Below are positions 46,159-54,612 of a stretch of DNA of 64,000 nt, one piece after another. Within the stretch, counting starts at the first letter, position 1. Each line of letters starts with the position of its first letter. This stretch comes from Acinetobacter puyangensis. GTDB taxonomy: Bacteria; Pseudomonadota; Gammaproteobacteria; Pseudomonadales; Moraxellaceae. The stretch is from positions 24,092 to 88,091 of the forward strand of contig NZ_OANT01000013.1 in NCBI RefSeq assembly GCF_900096995.1, given 5' to 3'. The translations under genes and the position numbers were made by a program. A model generated the notes under the pieces. The model searched no databases, was not told the origin of the DNA, and worked only from the letters and a program-made list of their open reading frames with translations.

Positions 46159-46994
46159 TGAATACCTTCAATTTCATTAAATAATTCACGATAGGTTTGG
46201 CTGAGTTTGTGATCTGCTGCCAAATGAATAAGGGGTAAATTTTTAAGATGTGATTCTTTCATAATGACCGATGGCGGTAGCATGGTCGCAAAAACTGGCA
46301 ATTGATCCTGACGTAATTGTGTGACAATTTCCCGTGGCAGTTTTGCCTGAGATTGAAACTGATTGACAATCACGCCTTCCACGCTTAACTGATCATTATG
46401 ATCCTGACGGGTTTCTACGATATTTTCCAGTAAGGTCAATAAAGCACGATGAGAAAATACATCACAGTCAAAAGGTATCAGCACCCGATCGGCAGCAATT
46501 AACGCAGATAACGTAAAGAAATTAAACGCTGGGGGTGTATCGATATAAATCCGGTCAAAGTGAGCCTCAAGTTTCTTAATCGCATCTCTTAATTTATAAA
46601 TCTTATGTTTGGATTCCAGTGCATGTTCCAATGCACCTAATTCGGCATGGGCAGGAATCACTGAAAGATTGGCAAAAGGACTTTGATGAATAACGGCTTC
46701 CAGACCTTTGGGCTTACTGCTGAGCAATGAACCAATTGCCGAGCCAATCAAGCCTTTGGCCTGTGTATTGCCGACGACTTCTTCAAAAAAATTATAAATA
46801 TTGGGATTAAATATTGGTAAGGTCTGACGACTTTCATCTGAACCACCCAGAATATACTGACTGGAATTTGATTGTGGATCAAGATCAATGACCAGCGTGC
46901 GATAACCTTGTACTGCACTGATGGCAGCAAGATTGACAGTGATGCTGGATTTACCAACACCACCTTTCTGATTAAAGACCACACGTGTAATCAT
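46155..46994 (-). CDS. Orphan ParA/MinD-like ATPase
   Basis: The 279-aa protein has the deviant Walker A FNQKGGVGKSSITVNLA (residues 7-23), the VIDLDPQSNSSQYIL switch and YIDTPPAFNFFTLSALIAAD, all typical of ParA partition ATPases. There is no parB beside it and no plasmid genes, so it is a chromosomal orphan. It is translationally coupled to the lipoprotein gene, which suggests positioning of an envelope component rather than of DNA. Role unknown. Confidence 0.82.
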   Translation of the reverse strand: MITRVVFNQKGGVGKSSITVNLAAISAVQGYRTLVIDLDPQSNSSQYILGGSDESRQTLPIFNPNIYNFFEEVVGNTQAKGLIGSAIGSLLSSKPKGLEAVIHQSPFANLSVIPAHAELGALEHALESKHKIYKLRDAIKKLEAHFDRIYIDTPPAFNFFTLSALIAADRVLIPFDCDVFSHRALLTLLENIVETRQDHNDQLSVEGVIVNQFQSQAKLPREIVTQLRQDQLPVFATMLPPSVIMKESHLKNLPLIHLAADHKLSQTYRELFNEIEGIQ

Positions 46995-47040
46995 TGATTT
47001 CTCCTTGTTTTAATGACTATAGAGTGATATCTGGCTGGGT

Positions 47041-47430
47041 TTATCCAAATAGTGGCTTAAGTAAAACCAGCCCAAAGATGGCAAAATAGGCAACAATTGC
47101 AATGGTCAACCCAGCTTGTCTTTGGATTAATAACATATCAGGACGACGTTTAAAGGCTTTTGCTGAAGCCGATAACACCACGACAAATAAAATGATTTTG
47201 GCATAAAACCATGCCTCAAACTGAAAATTAATCTTCCATAATAACCATAAACCCGATAACACCAGAATACTATAACTCAAGTGTTGTAAGGCAACGAAAA
47301 TCTTGTTAGACGTGGTACTTTTTTCTTGCCAGCGGCTTTGAATTAAAATCGGAAATGCGCGTAACAGCAAAAAGGTAAATGCTGCATATGCCATGATGAT
47401 ATGAACAAATTTAAAGATTTCCGTAGCCAT
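47041..47430 (-). CDS. SirB2 family membrane protein
   Basis: The 129-aa protein has four hydrophobic segments and the pattern FKFVHIIMAYAAFTFLLLRAFPILIQSRWQ of the SirB (invasion gene regulator) family, whose function outside Salmonella is unclear. It starts about 15 bp after the BolA gene on the same strand and is probably in its operon. Confidence 0.78.
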   Translation of the reverse strand: MATEIFKFVHIIMAYAAFTFLLLRAFPILIQSRWQEKSTTSNKIFVALQHLSYSILVLSGLWLLWKINFQFEAWFYAKIILFVVVLSASAKAFKRRPDMLLIQRQAGLTIAIVAYFAIFGLVLLKPLFG

Positions 47431-47444
47431 TATTGATCCCAGCT

Positions 47445-47765
47445 TTAAGAATTTTCAGTTTTTGGCGCATGGGCACATGCTGGACTGTCTGGACGTTCAC
47501 CAGTCCATTCCTGTGGGGTATAGGCATGAATGGCCAGCGCATGGATTTTTGCCGGTGCGAGTAGATCCCCTACTAGGGCATATACTTTTTGATGGCGTTT
47601 GACCAAACCCAAACCTTCAAATAGTGGGCTGACCACAGTCACTTTAAAATGGCTTTCCTTGCCAGGGAAATAGCCGCCATGTCCGGAAGATTCATTTAAA
47701 ATTTCCAGATATTCGGCAGATAAAGGCTGGAGTAATTGTTCGAGTTGAGCTTGTAAAGACATCAT
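47445..47765 (-). CDS. BolA family protein
   Basis: The 106-aa protein has the BolA fold (ESSGHGGYFPGKESHFKVTVVSPLFEGL; LVKRHQKVYALVGDLLAPAKIHALAIHAYTPQEW). BolA proteins couple to monothiol glutaredoxins in iron or stress regulation, and some bind DNA. Which paralogue this is cannot be told. A second ATG directly follows the first. It is the first gene of a bolA-sirB2 pair. Confidence 0.87.
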   Translation of the reverse strand: MMSLQAQLEQLLQPLSAEYLEILNESSGHGGYFPGKESHFKVTVVSPLFEGLGLVKRHQKVYALVGDLLAPAKIHALAIHAYTPQEWTGERPDSPACAHAPKTENS

Positions 47766-48025
47766 CTGGCCTGCTTAAAAAATAGCTTCTATTGCAGTGT
47801 AGCATAGCGGAATAAAAAGTGACAAAAGCCAAAAAACAATATGAATTCGCGCATGAGAAATTGATATTCATCAGACAGATTTAAATAATACAGCACTCTT
47901 TTTATTTAAAGATGTAAGACATTTATTTCACTTGTTTTATTCAGGCTGTAGACGATAGAGATTGTTGATCTACAGCCCTTCATATTTAGACAATATAATA
48001 CTGAAAATGATGATTTTTTTATAAC

Positions 48026-48829
48026 TTAGCGTTTAGCCTGCTGATAAAGCGGCATCACTTTGGGAATCAGTGATTGCAGGTTTTGAATACGATTGGCCGG
48101 GTTAGGGTGCGTACTTAAAAACTGTGGTGATCCAGATTGATTCGCTGCCATCATTTTTTGCCATAAGGTCACCGATGCCTGTGGGTTATAGCCGGCACGC
48201 GCCATCAGTTCCAAACCTAATACATCAGCTTCGGTTTCCTGTGTTCTGCTATTAGGCAAACTTACCCCGACCTGACTTACCAGACTGGCCAGTTGCGCTT
48301 GTCCTTCTGTCATGCCAGTTGCAGCCGCCAGAATACCTAAACCTGCCTGTTGTGCGTAGGCACGAGAAACATTTTCACGACCATGTTCACGTAAAGCATG
48401 TGCCATTTCATGTCCCATAATTGCAGCGATTTCATCATCACTGAGATTTAAACGATCAATAATCCCTGTATAAAACATGATTTTTCCACCGGGCGCACAA
48501 AAGGCATTTAATTCATTACTTTTAATTAAATTAACTTCCCACTTCCATGATGATGCTTCTGGACGGAGTACTTTCGCTTGAGGAATCAAGCGATTGGCAA
48601 TCCGCTGTAAACGGGCATATTGTGCACTATTGGTGTTCAATGCACCTTGTGATTTTGCCTGAGAAACAAGTTGGGAATAACTTTGCGCTGAAAGACTGTT
48701 CACTTCTGCATCAGAGACAATTAAAAACTGTTTGCGATCTACACCTGTTGTACTGGTTAAGGTTGTGCTGGAACACCCTGCGGTAAACGCCAAAGTAGTG
48801 GCTAAAATTGTGGCAGTAAAAAATTTCAT
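48026..48829 (-). CDS. M48 family metalloprotease lipoprotein
   Basis: The 267-aa protein has a signal with lipobox TAGC (Cys about residue 19) and an M48 peptidase domain with the zinc site HEMAHALREHG (about residue 135) and the downstream glutamate in ETEADVLGLELMARAGYNP. Related proteins (LoiP, YcaL) act in envelope quality control. The frame extends 43 codons upstream, but the ATG at 48829 has GGAG six bases before it and starts the signal peptide. A 9-bp stem hairpin (47944-47977) lies downstream. Confidence 0.9.
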   Translation of the reverse strand: MKFFTATILATTLAFTAGCSSTTLTSTTGVDRKQFLIVSDAEVNSLSAQSYSQLVSQAKSQGALNTNSAQYARLQRIANRLIPQAKVLRPEASSWKWEVNLIKSNELNAFCAPGGKIMFYTGIIDRLNLSDDEIAAIMGHEMAHALREHGRENVSRAYAQQAGLGILAAATGMTEGQAQLASLVSQVGVSLPNSRTQETEADVLGLELMARAGYNPQASVTLWQKMMAANQSGSPQFLSTHPNPANRIQNLQSLIPKVMPLYQQAKR

Positions 48830-48984
48830 TGTCACTCCATTACGCAAAATTTTAATATTGTTGATGATAAATATTCTAAGTGTTTCTATGAAAAATTTCC
48901 GTATTAAAATTGCATATGGAATGATATTAACGTCAAAATATGCTGATAATTTCGGCAATTAATCAAGGAATTGAGAAAAATTTC

Positions 48985-49012
48985 TTGACCTAATTTTGGA
49001 ATACGTTATTAT
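48985..49012 (+). promoter_or_regulatory. Promoter of the tRNA-Gly gene
   Basis: TTGACC at 48985-48990 and TATTAT at 49007-49012 are 16 bp apart, a near-consensus sigma-70 promoter ending about 9 bp before the mature tRNA. This is consistent with a short 5' leader. Confidence 0.7.
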
Positions 49013-49021
49013 GTGCGGCAT

Positions 49022-49097
<76 letters not shown>

Positions 49098-49106
49098 AAT
49101 TCTTAA

Positions 49107-49137
49107 AAGCCTCAATCAAATGATTGGGGCTTTTTTT
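49107..49137 (+). terminator. Terminator after tRNA-Gly
   Basis: A 12-bp stem with a two-base loop (49107-49118 with 49121-49132, one G-T pair) followed by seven T. It begins nine bases after the tRNA. Confidence 0.85.
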
Positions 49138-49230
49138 ATTATATTTTCAATCACTTAAAGAGTTAAACGTAAACCCTTTTCATCATTTAAAGACTTCAGA
49201 AAAGTCAAGCCCTTTCCAGTTGATGAGAAA

Positions 49231-49270
49231 AAAGTGACCAAAAGTGACCAAAAAAAGACTAAAAGTGCCA
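49231..49270. repeat. Tandem 10-bp direct repeats near the integrase side of the tRNA
   Basis: AAAGTGACCA is repeated perfectly in tandem at 49231-49240 and 49241-49250; a third, degenerate copy (AAAGTGCCA) sits at 49262-49270. The repeats lie between the tRNA and the integrase, where arm-type integrase or excisionase sites are often found. Function is inferred only. Confidence 0.45.
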
Positions 49271-49280
49271 AGGCACTTTT
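49261..49280 (-). terminator. Terminator after the XRE gene (bidirectional)
   Basis: Nine-bp stem aaaagtgcc/ggcactttt with a two-base loop. On the minus strand a T-run follows a few bases later, below the XRE gene; on the plus strand TTTATTT follows. Confidence 0.65.
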
Positions 49281-49292
49281 TATTTAGGAATT

Positions 49293-49535
49293 CTATTTAG
49301 GACTTTCTGTTGATTCTTTTGTATTAGAATCGGTTTCTGTTTTATAAATCAAAATATCACCTACTTCGACTTTTAATAAAGCACAAATTTTTTCGAGTGT
49401 TTCAAAATCAATCCTTGTTGATTGACCATTATAAAGTTTATGTAAGGTCGTTTTACTCATTCCCGTGGCACGGACTAAATCAGATACTTTCATTCTTCGT
49501 TCTGCTAAAAGAACTGGCAAATTACAAACAATCAC
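49293..49535 (-). CDS. XRE/Cro-type DNA-binding regulator
   Basis: The 80-aa protein has an N-terminal helix-turn-helix (about residues 5-60: LPVLLAERRMKVSDLVRATGMSKTTLHKLYNG; FETLEKICALLKVEVGDIL) and a short polar tail. It is divergent from the small gene at 49649 with 110 AT-rich bases between, suggesting it controls the excisionase/integrase operon. Single-domain regulators of this type commonly control mobile-element integration modules. Confidence 0.8.
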   Translation of the reverse strand: MIVCNLPVLLAERRMKVSDLVRATGMSKTTLHKLYNGQSTRIDFETLEKICALLKVEVGDILIYKTETDSNTKESTESPK

Positions 49536-49648
49536 AAAATTACCTCCTTTGTGGTAAAAATAACTTGCTTTGAGATAAAATTATGTTAATATCACTTTAA
49601 GGTTATTTTTTACCTTTATTGTGATAAATTTTATAAGGAAGCAGTTTT

Positions 49649-49864
49649 ATGAGTCTAACATATCTTACAACCAAAGAACTATCGGATCGAATCCATTATA
49701 ACGAGCGAACTATTCGAAATCAGTTAAAAGATTCCGTTCTTATCGAAGGTGTGCATTACATTCGCCCTTTTGGTGGGCGGAAAATTTTATATATTTGGGA
49801 GCGTATTGAAGAAGATATGACGAAGCCTATGTTAGCAAATCTTAGTTCTTTATGTTTGCAATAG
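49649..49864 (+). CDS. Small DNA-binding protein, excisionase-like
   Basis: The 71-aa protein resembles a winged-helix/excisionase-type domain (YLTTKELSDRIHYNERTIRNQL; GVHYIRPFGGRKILYIWERIEEDM). The aromatic-tryptophan end is typical of AlpA/excisionase-like proteins. It ends 12 bp before the integrase start, so it is cotranscribed with it. A Shine-Dalgarno AAGGA lies about 8 bases before the ATG. Confidence 0.72.
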   Translation: MSLTYLTTKELSDRIHYNERTIRNQLKDSVLIEGVHYIRPFGGRKILYIWERIEEDMTKPMLANLSSLCLQ

Positions 49865-49876
49865 GAGAGCAATGCT

Positions 49877-51052
49877 ATGGGAAATATTACTACAAGATAT
49901 GGCAATCTCTATGTGGATTTTCGCTATCTAAATAAACGTTGTCGAGAGGTGACATCTTTAAAAGACAATCAAACTAATCGTAAAAAGTTAGAAAAAATAT
50001 TGGAGCGTATAGAAGCTGAAATTTTATTGGGTATATTTGATTATGCAAAATATTTCCCAAAAAGTAAGCAGCTTAAAGAAATACAGTCGATAAAAAATCA
50101 ACAACTCGTTGTTGAAGCTAAGACACCTACTTTTGAGACTTTTTATAAAATTTGGTTACTTGAAAAGGAGGTTGAATGGCGTCCTAGCTATAAGGAAAAA
50201 ATAAATATTGTTATGACTAAATACCTAAAATCTGAATTTGGTCATGTTGTTTTAATGAAGATTAATAAAGAAAGCATTCTTGCTTTTCGTGCCGCCCTCG
50301 CCAAAGTTGAGCACGGAAAAAAACAAAAATGCTTATTACCATCAAGGATCAATCAAATCATGACAGTACTACGTATGATACTCAATGAAGCTGCTGAAAG
50401 ATACAGTTTTGAATCGCCCTTTAAGAATATTAAAAACTTAAAAGAGCCTAAACCAGAAGTAATGCCCTTTACATTAAATGAGGTACATAAAATTCTTGTG
50501 ACAGTTCGCGAGGATTTTAAACCTTATTACACTGTCCGCTTTTTTACAGGATTGCGTACCAGTGAAATAGATGGTCTAAAATGGAAAAATGTGAATTTTG
50601 AACGTCGTGAAATTTATATAAAAGAAGCTCTTGTGAACGGCATTATGGGACCAACAAAAACCGATGGTTCTAATCGTACAATTCAGATGAGTCCAAAAGT
50701 CTACGAGGCTCTTCTTACACAAAAACAACTTACTTATAAACGTTCAGATTTTGTTTTCTGCAATCGTGCAGGTGAGGCATTAGATTATAGACAGGTTAAT
50801 CGTAGAGTGTGGCATCCTCTACTACGTCATTTAGGTCTTGAATCTAGGCGAGCATATCAAAGCCGTCATACAGCGGCTACTCTATGGTTATCTGCGGGAG
50901 AGAATCCTGAATGGATTGCTAGACAGTTAGGACATTCTACAACTGAAATGTTATTTCGTGTTTATAGCCGCTATGTACCGAATATGACTCGAAGAGATGG
51001 TAGTGCATTTGAAGCAATGCTTGATCGTGTAAATATGATGGAGAATGCCTAA
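49877..51052 (+). CDS. Tyrosine-type site-specific integrase
   Basis: The 391-aa integrase has an N-terminal arm-binding domain of the DUF3596 kind (TTRYGNLYVDFRYLNKRCREV; ILERIEAEILLGIFDYAKYFP), a core-binding domain and a catalytic domain with TGLRTSEIDGLKW, the HTAA block after an arginine (SRHTAATLWL) and QLGHSTTEMLFRVYSRYVPN with the nucleophilic tyrosine. It starts with GGAGAG eight bases upstream. It is 780 bp from the tRNA-Gly 3' end, the likely attachment site. It overlaps the next ORF by one base. Confidence 0.92.
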   Translation: MGNITTRYGNLYVDFRYLNKRCREVTSLKDNQTNRKKLEKILERIEAEILLGIFDYAKYFPKSKQLKEIQSIKNQQLVVEAKTPTFETFYKIWLLEKEVEWRPSYKEKINIVMTKYLKSEFGHVVLMKINKESILAFRAALAKVEHGKKQKCLLPSRINQIMTVLRMILNEAAERYSFESPFKNIKNLKEPKPEVMPFTLNEVHKILVTVREDFKPYYTVRFFTGLRTSEIDGLKWKNVNFERREIYIKEALVNGIMGPTKTDGSNRTIQMSPKVYEALLTQKQLTYKRSDFVFCNRAGEALDYRQVNRRVWHPLLRHLGLESRRAYQSRHTAATLWLSAGENPEWIARQLGHSTTEMLFRVYSRYVPNMTRRDGSAFEAMLDRVNMMENA

Positions 51053-51324
51053 TGAATAGTCATGTTCTTGCAAAATCTTTTTATTGCAATGTTGTTGTGA
51101 GTCGTTTAGCCGATGAAATTGCTCGAGAATTGATTGCGGAATTTTATATAAAAGCATTAAATAATTTAGCTTTTCTATTAGACGGAACGGTTTTGATGAA
51201 TGATCATCAAATTTTAAGACTTTGGACTCAAAAAATGATTGATTTATATGAGCAAGAGTACTTAATTGATGAGCTGAAAATGCATATACGGTTACAGTTT
51301 ATGCGGCTTGTCAGGATTATTTAA
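51052..51324 (+). CDS. Small protein of unknown function downstream of the integrase
   Basis: The 90-aa product starts at the last base of the integrase gene (overlap TAATG). It is rich in Leu, Ile and Glu with an acidic, probably helical body (RLADEIARELIAEFYIKALNNL; DLYEQEYLIDELKMHIRLQFM) and no recognised domain. Position suggests an accessory protein of the element. No signal peptide or TM segment. Confidence 0.6.
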   Translation: MNSHVLAKSFYCNVVVSRLADEIARELIAEFYIKALNNLAFLLDGTVLMNDHQILRLWTQKMIDLYEQEYLIDELKMHIRLQFMRLVRII

Positions 51325-51336
51325 ATAATCAAACTA

Positions 51337-51374
51337 AATAAGGCGATCTAATGATTTATTGAGATCGCCTTATT
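51337..51374. terminator. Shared bidirectional terminator between the integrase module and the trio operon
   Basis: A perfect 13-bp stem (51337-51349 with 51362-51374) with a 12-base loop. It separates the converging integrase operon and trio operon and has A/T runs on both sides. Confidence 0.75.
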
Positions 51375-51402
51375 ACTTTTTATCATTAATTATCTGATAT
51401 AT

Positions 51403-54400
51403 CTAATCTAAATTTTTATTTTCTAAAATTCTTAGTTCTAACTTACATGGTCTACCAATACATGCCAGATGTAAACAAAATTTAAATGCCGCAAGTGCTT
51501 TTTTATATTTTGTTGAATACAGTTGTAGACGAACATAATTTTCTTGAGTAGTCGGATGATTCGCGGTGCTTAATTTAGACAGTTTAAATAACTGCGGTTG
51601 CTGCTTGGCATCAAGTAAAGTTTCTAAATTTTGTCCCAGTAAATGCCAATAATTAGAAGGAAATAAATCTTTCACCTGCGAAAAAAATAGTTCTAATTGA
51701 TCAATTTTATTTCTTGGATAATACAAACCTGTATGAGTAACAGATACACGGCTTAAAAATGTTTCAAGTACTGCTTGAATTTGTGTAGGATTTTTTTCAA
51801 ATGATTTCTGAATTCTCTCAAAAAAATAAACTAGGACCGATTTTTCTTCTTTCGTAAAAAGCATTGCAGGTTTCAGTGCATTAGAAACTTTTTGATCAAA
51901 TAAACGGGAACTTTTCTTTTGTGACTTAAGTTGAGCTAATTGTTGTGCATTCTCATACCAATATTTGACTAATTCAAACGGTAAACTGATTTCTTGAGAT
52001 ACGAGCTGTGCATCTTGACGGATTTCAAGTAGTGTCAAACAATTAAAAAAATACTCAAAAGAAATTTTAGATTCTTGTGTTCCTGCAAAATAATTGAACA
52101 CATCATGAGGTTTTAAACGCATTGCTGTAATTTCATTTTGAATGCTTTCAATATCACTATTTAACCAATTACTTTGATCATTGATTAGAGTCTGGCTTAA
52201 ATCAGCTGAATATTTTTTGAAATTAAATTTATTGCTATTTTCAGTAGTGTTTAAAAACTTTAAGGTTGGGTTATAACCCATTAATTTCTTGGCAAATTGA
52301 TGATCAATCTCTGGATGATATTGAAGAATTTTATGTCCAGCAATCAAGTAACTAAGGTGGATATAACTTTTGAAAGTTTCGCTAGGATCAATATGTCCCA
52401 ATAGATGCGCAATGATGAACCAATGGTTTTGTCCGTGGCTATTACGAAGTATTTCAGCTCGAATCTCTTGATACTCTTGCTCTGTATAATCTGTTAATTG
52501 ATGGACTAGCGGCGCATAATCACAGTTTAAAATAAGAGATAAATGATTTGCAGCCGTATGTCTAAAAGAATGGAAGGAATAATCATGATCATTAAATAAC
52601 CCGTTCATAATCGTTTTAAAAGGCATGGTTACGCTATGTTTATTTAACTTAGTGCTTTCATTCCAATGATGAAACAAATATAGATTATTCTGATTCAGTA
52701 ACCGTTGTTCAATGACATAGCGATTAAGTAATTGATATTCTTCTTTTTTTAATAATATATAAATAGGTATATTCCGTTCAGCACTATCCGTTTTCAGTTT
52801 ATGCTGATTCCCTTGTTTTTTTGATCCATAGGGTTGAATCCAGATTGATAAGTCCGTCATCCCTTCTATATCACGTACACGTAGTCCTAATATTTCATTA
52901 AAACGCATACCTGTACGATAAGCTAAAATATAGATAATTTTTAATATCTTATAATGATTTTCATCGATAGATCCATTGGTAAATAGTGCATCTAACTTGA
53001 TGATAAACATTTTAAAGGTCAAATGACCAATAATACGTGCTCGAGGTCGGCTTTGTGTTGTGATTGAGACTAACTCCAAAGGTTCAGCATGAAATACTTT
53101 CTGTTGAAAGCTATGAAAGCGTTTCAGCATATTGAGTGTTTGGCTGCTTGATTTTTTAAATTCAGGTTGTTCTGCTTCGCGAGCAATACGAGTATTATTG
53201 ATAATCTGTTCATAAATTTTATTGAGGATATTATTCACGTCATCTTCAGTATTAAGATATTGTAAAGAGTGTGTCATCCAAGGTTCAGCGATGCGCGTAT
53301 AATAGGTATAAATTGAACTCTCAGCCAAAGGTCTATTATCCTGAAAAGATTTTCGGAATTGAGATTCTGAAAATTTAAATAACTTAGATAATTGATGAAT
53401 TTTTTCTGAAGACGGTTGATATAAACTGATCAACCATAAAGCTATACGTTGAGTGAATTCATTAAAAATACTAAAATTTTGAATACAGTAGTCAATAATC
53501 AGTAAATCAAGAGCTGTATCAGTATGTTTGATAGAAATAATCTTCAAAAAATCTTTATGAACTTTAGTTATATTTTTTAGTTCAATTTCAAAATTATCAA
53601 CACAATATTGATCCGAAATGAGGTATGTAGATTTTTTTATCTCTATATTTTGATTCATCTGGTTTTGATGGTATTTGAATTTAGGTTGAAAAAATCTTTC
53701 GAATTCCTTTTCAGATAAACCACAACTTGCAGTATTTTCAATTAAACACTGTGCAAGTGCAGGATCAATATCTACACCAGTAAGCTGCATCCAGTTTGAA
53801 TTTGAATAATCACGTAATAACTTAAAATTCTTTTTATTAAAGGGTAATTTGATTTTATTAAAAATAATTTCGAGATAGTCATCAACCGTTTGGGTGACAT
53901 TACGAATTTGTCTATTATTGAAATGAATGAGCCACAGTCTGGTGATTTGATCTGGAATAAAGTTTCGAGATTTTCGAATGGTTTTTTCATCAATATATAG
54001 ATCTCCATACGCAGAAGAAAATGGTTCTAAAAATATGATATTTATATCATTTATACGCCTAATTTTTACAGGATCTTTAAGATGTTCAAGTAAAGCAGTC
54101 AAGGATGCTTTTTGATTTAAGCCAGCATAAAGTATAGATGAAATGAGAATATTACCAATAATTTCATCATCAGAAAACACTGTACTCTCTTTCGCTAAAA
54201 CCCAATAGTCCCAAAGTTTATCTATGATTTTATCAATATAATGACCATTTTCCATCCAACTCATGGTCACAATCGGTTGATCACGTTTCATATCAAATGT
54301 CAGGCTAGGTAAAGCCAGTGGTTCATTACGATATAGATTTCTTTGTTTGATATATACTCTAAAAAATTCATGAGCATATTTTTTCCAGTTTAAGCTTGGC

Positions 54401-54612
54401 GCTTTACGTTTGATAAAATCATATACTGCTGGATAGAATGGTTCTAGATTCTCTAATTCTCCAAAGTTTTGCTCATCAAGATATTGAGTCAACTCGCTTT
54501 CAACATCGGTTTGAATCAATTTTTCTTGATTCAAGCGATTCTGTTTTCTACGTTCTTCTGCGTATAGCGTTTGCTGCTTTTTATTGAATGAGGACATTGA
54601 GTTGAATCCCAT
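51403..54612 (-). CDS. Large tyrosine-recombinase-like protein (trio gene 3, 1069 aa)
   Basis: The third gene of the trio. A tyrosine-recombinase catalytic domain sits in the middle (about residues 560-755): the first arginine in AYRTGMRFNEILGLRVRD, the HxxR box in HSFRHTAANHLS and LLGHIDPSETFKSYIHLSY with the histidine and tyrosine. All core catalytic positions appear present. Long N-terminal (about 560 aa) and C-terminal (about 310 aa) regions of unknown fold flank it. It is far longer than a normal integrase. It overlaps gene 2 by 32 bp. I recall trio elements (RIT, Gamma-Mobile-Trio) with such large recombinases; identity with them needs a search. Confidence 0.78.
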   Translation of the reverse strand: MGFNSMSSFNKKQQTLYAEERRKQNRLNQEKLIQTDVESELTQYLDEQNFGELENLEPFYPAVYDFIKRKAPSLNWKKYAHEFFRVYIKQRNLYRNEPLALPSLTFDMKRDQPIVTMSWMENGHYIDKIIDKLWDYWVLAKESTVFSDDEIIGNILISSILYAGLNQKASLTALLEHLKDPVKIRRINDINIIFLEPFSSAYGDLYIDEKTIRKSRNFIPDQITRLWLIHFNNRQIRNVTQTVDDYLEIIFNKIKLPFNKKNFKLLRDYSNSNWMQLTGVDIDPALAQCLIENTASCGLSEKEFERFFQPKFKYHQNQMNQNIEIKKSTYLISDQYCVDNFEIELKNITKVHKDFLKIISIKHTDTALDLLIIDYCIQNFSIFNEFTQRIALWLISLYQPSSEKIHQLSKLFKFSESQFRKSFQDNRPLAESSIYTYYTRIAEPWMTHSLQYLNTEDDVNNILNKIYEQIINNTRIAREAEQPEFKKSSSQTLNMLKRFHSFQQKVFHAEPLELVSITTQSRPRARIIGHLTFKMFIIKLDALFTNGSIDENHYKILKIIYILAYRTGMRFNEILGLRVRDIEGMTDLSIWIQPYGSKKQGNQHKLKTDSAERNIPIYILLKKEEYQLLNRYVIEQRLLNQNNLYLFHHWNESTKLNKHSVTMPFKTIMNGLFNDHDYSFHSFRHTAANHLSLILNCDYAPLVHQLTDYTEQEYQEIRAEILRNSHGQNHWFIIAHLLGHIDPSETFKSYIHLSYLIAGHKILQYHPEIDHQFAKKLMGYNPTLKFLNTTENSNKFNFKKYSADLSQTLINDQSNWLNSDIESIQNEITAMRLKPHDVFNYFAGTQESKISFEYFFNCLTLLEIRQDAQLVSQEISLPFELVKYWYENAQQLAQLKSQKKSSRLFDQKVSNALKPAMLFTKEEKSVLVYFFERIQKSFEKNPTQIQAVLETFLSRVSVTHTGLYYPRNKIDQLELFFSQVKDLFPSNYWHLLGQNLETLLDAKQQPQLFKLSKLSTANHPTTQENYVRLQLYSTKYKKALAAFKFCLHLACIGRPCKLELRILENKNLD

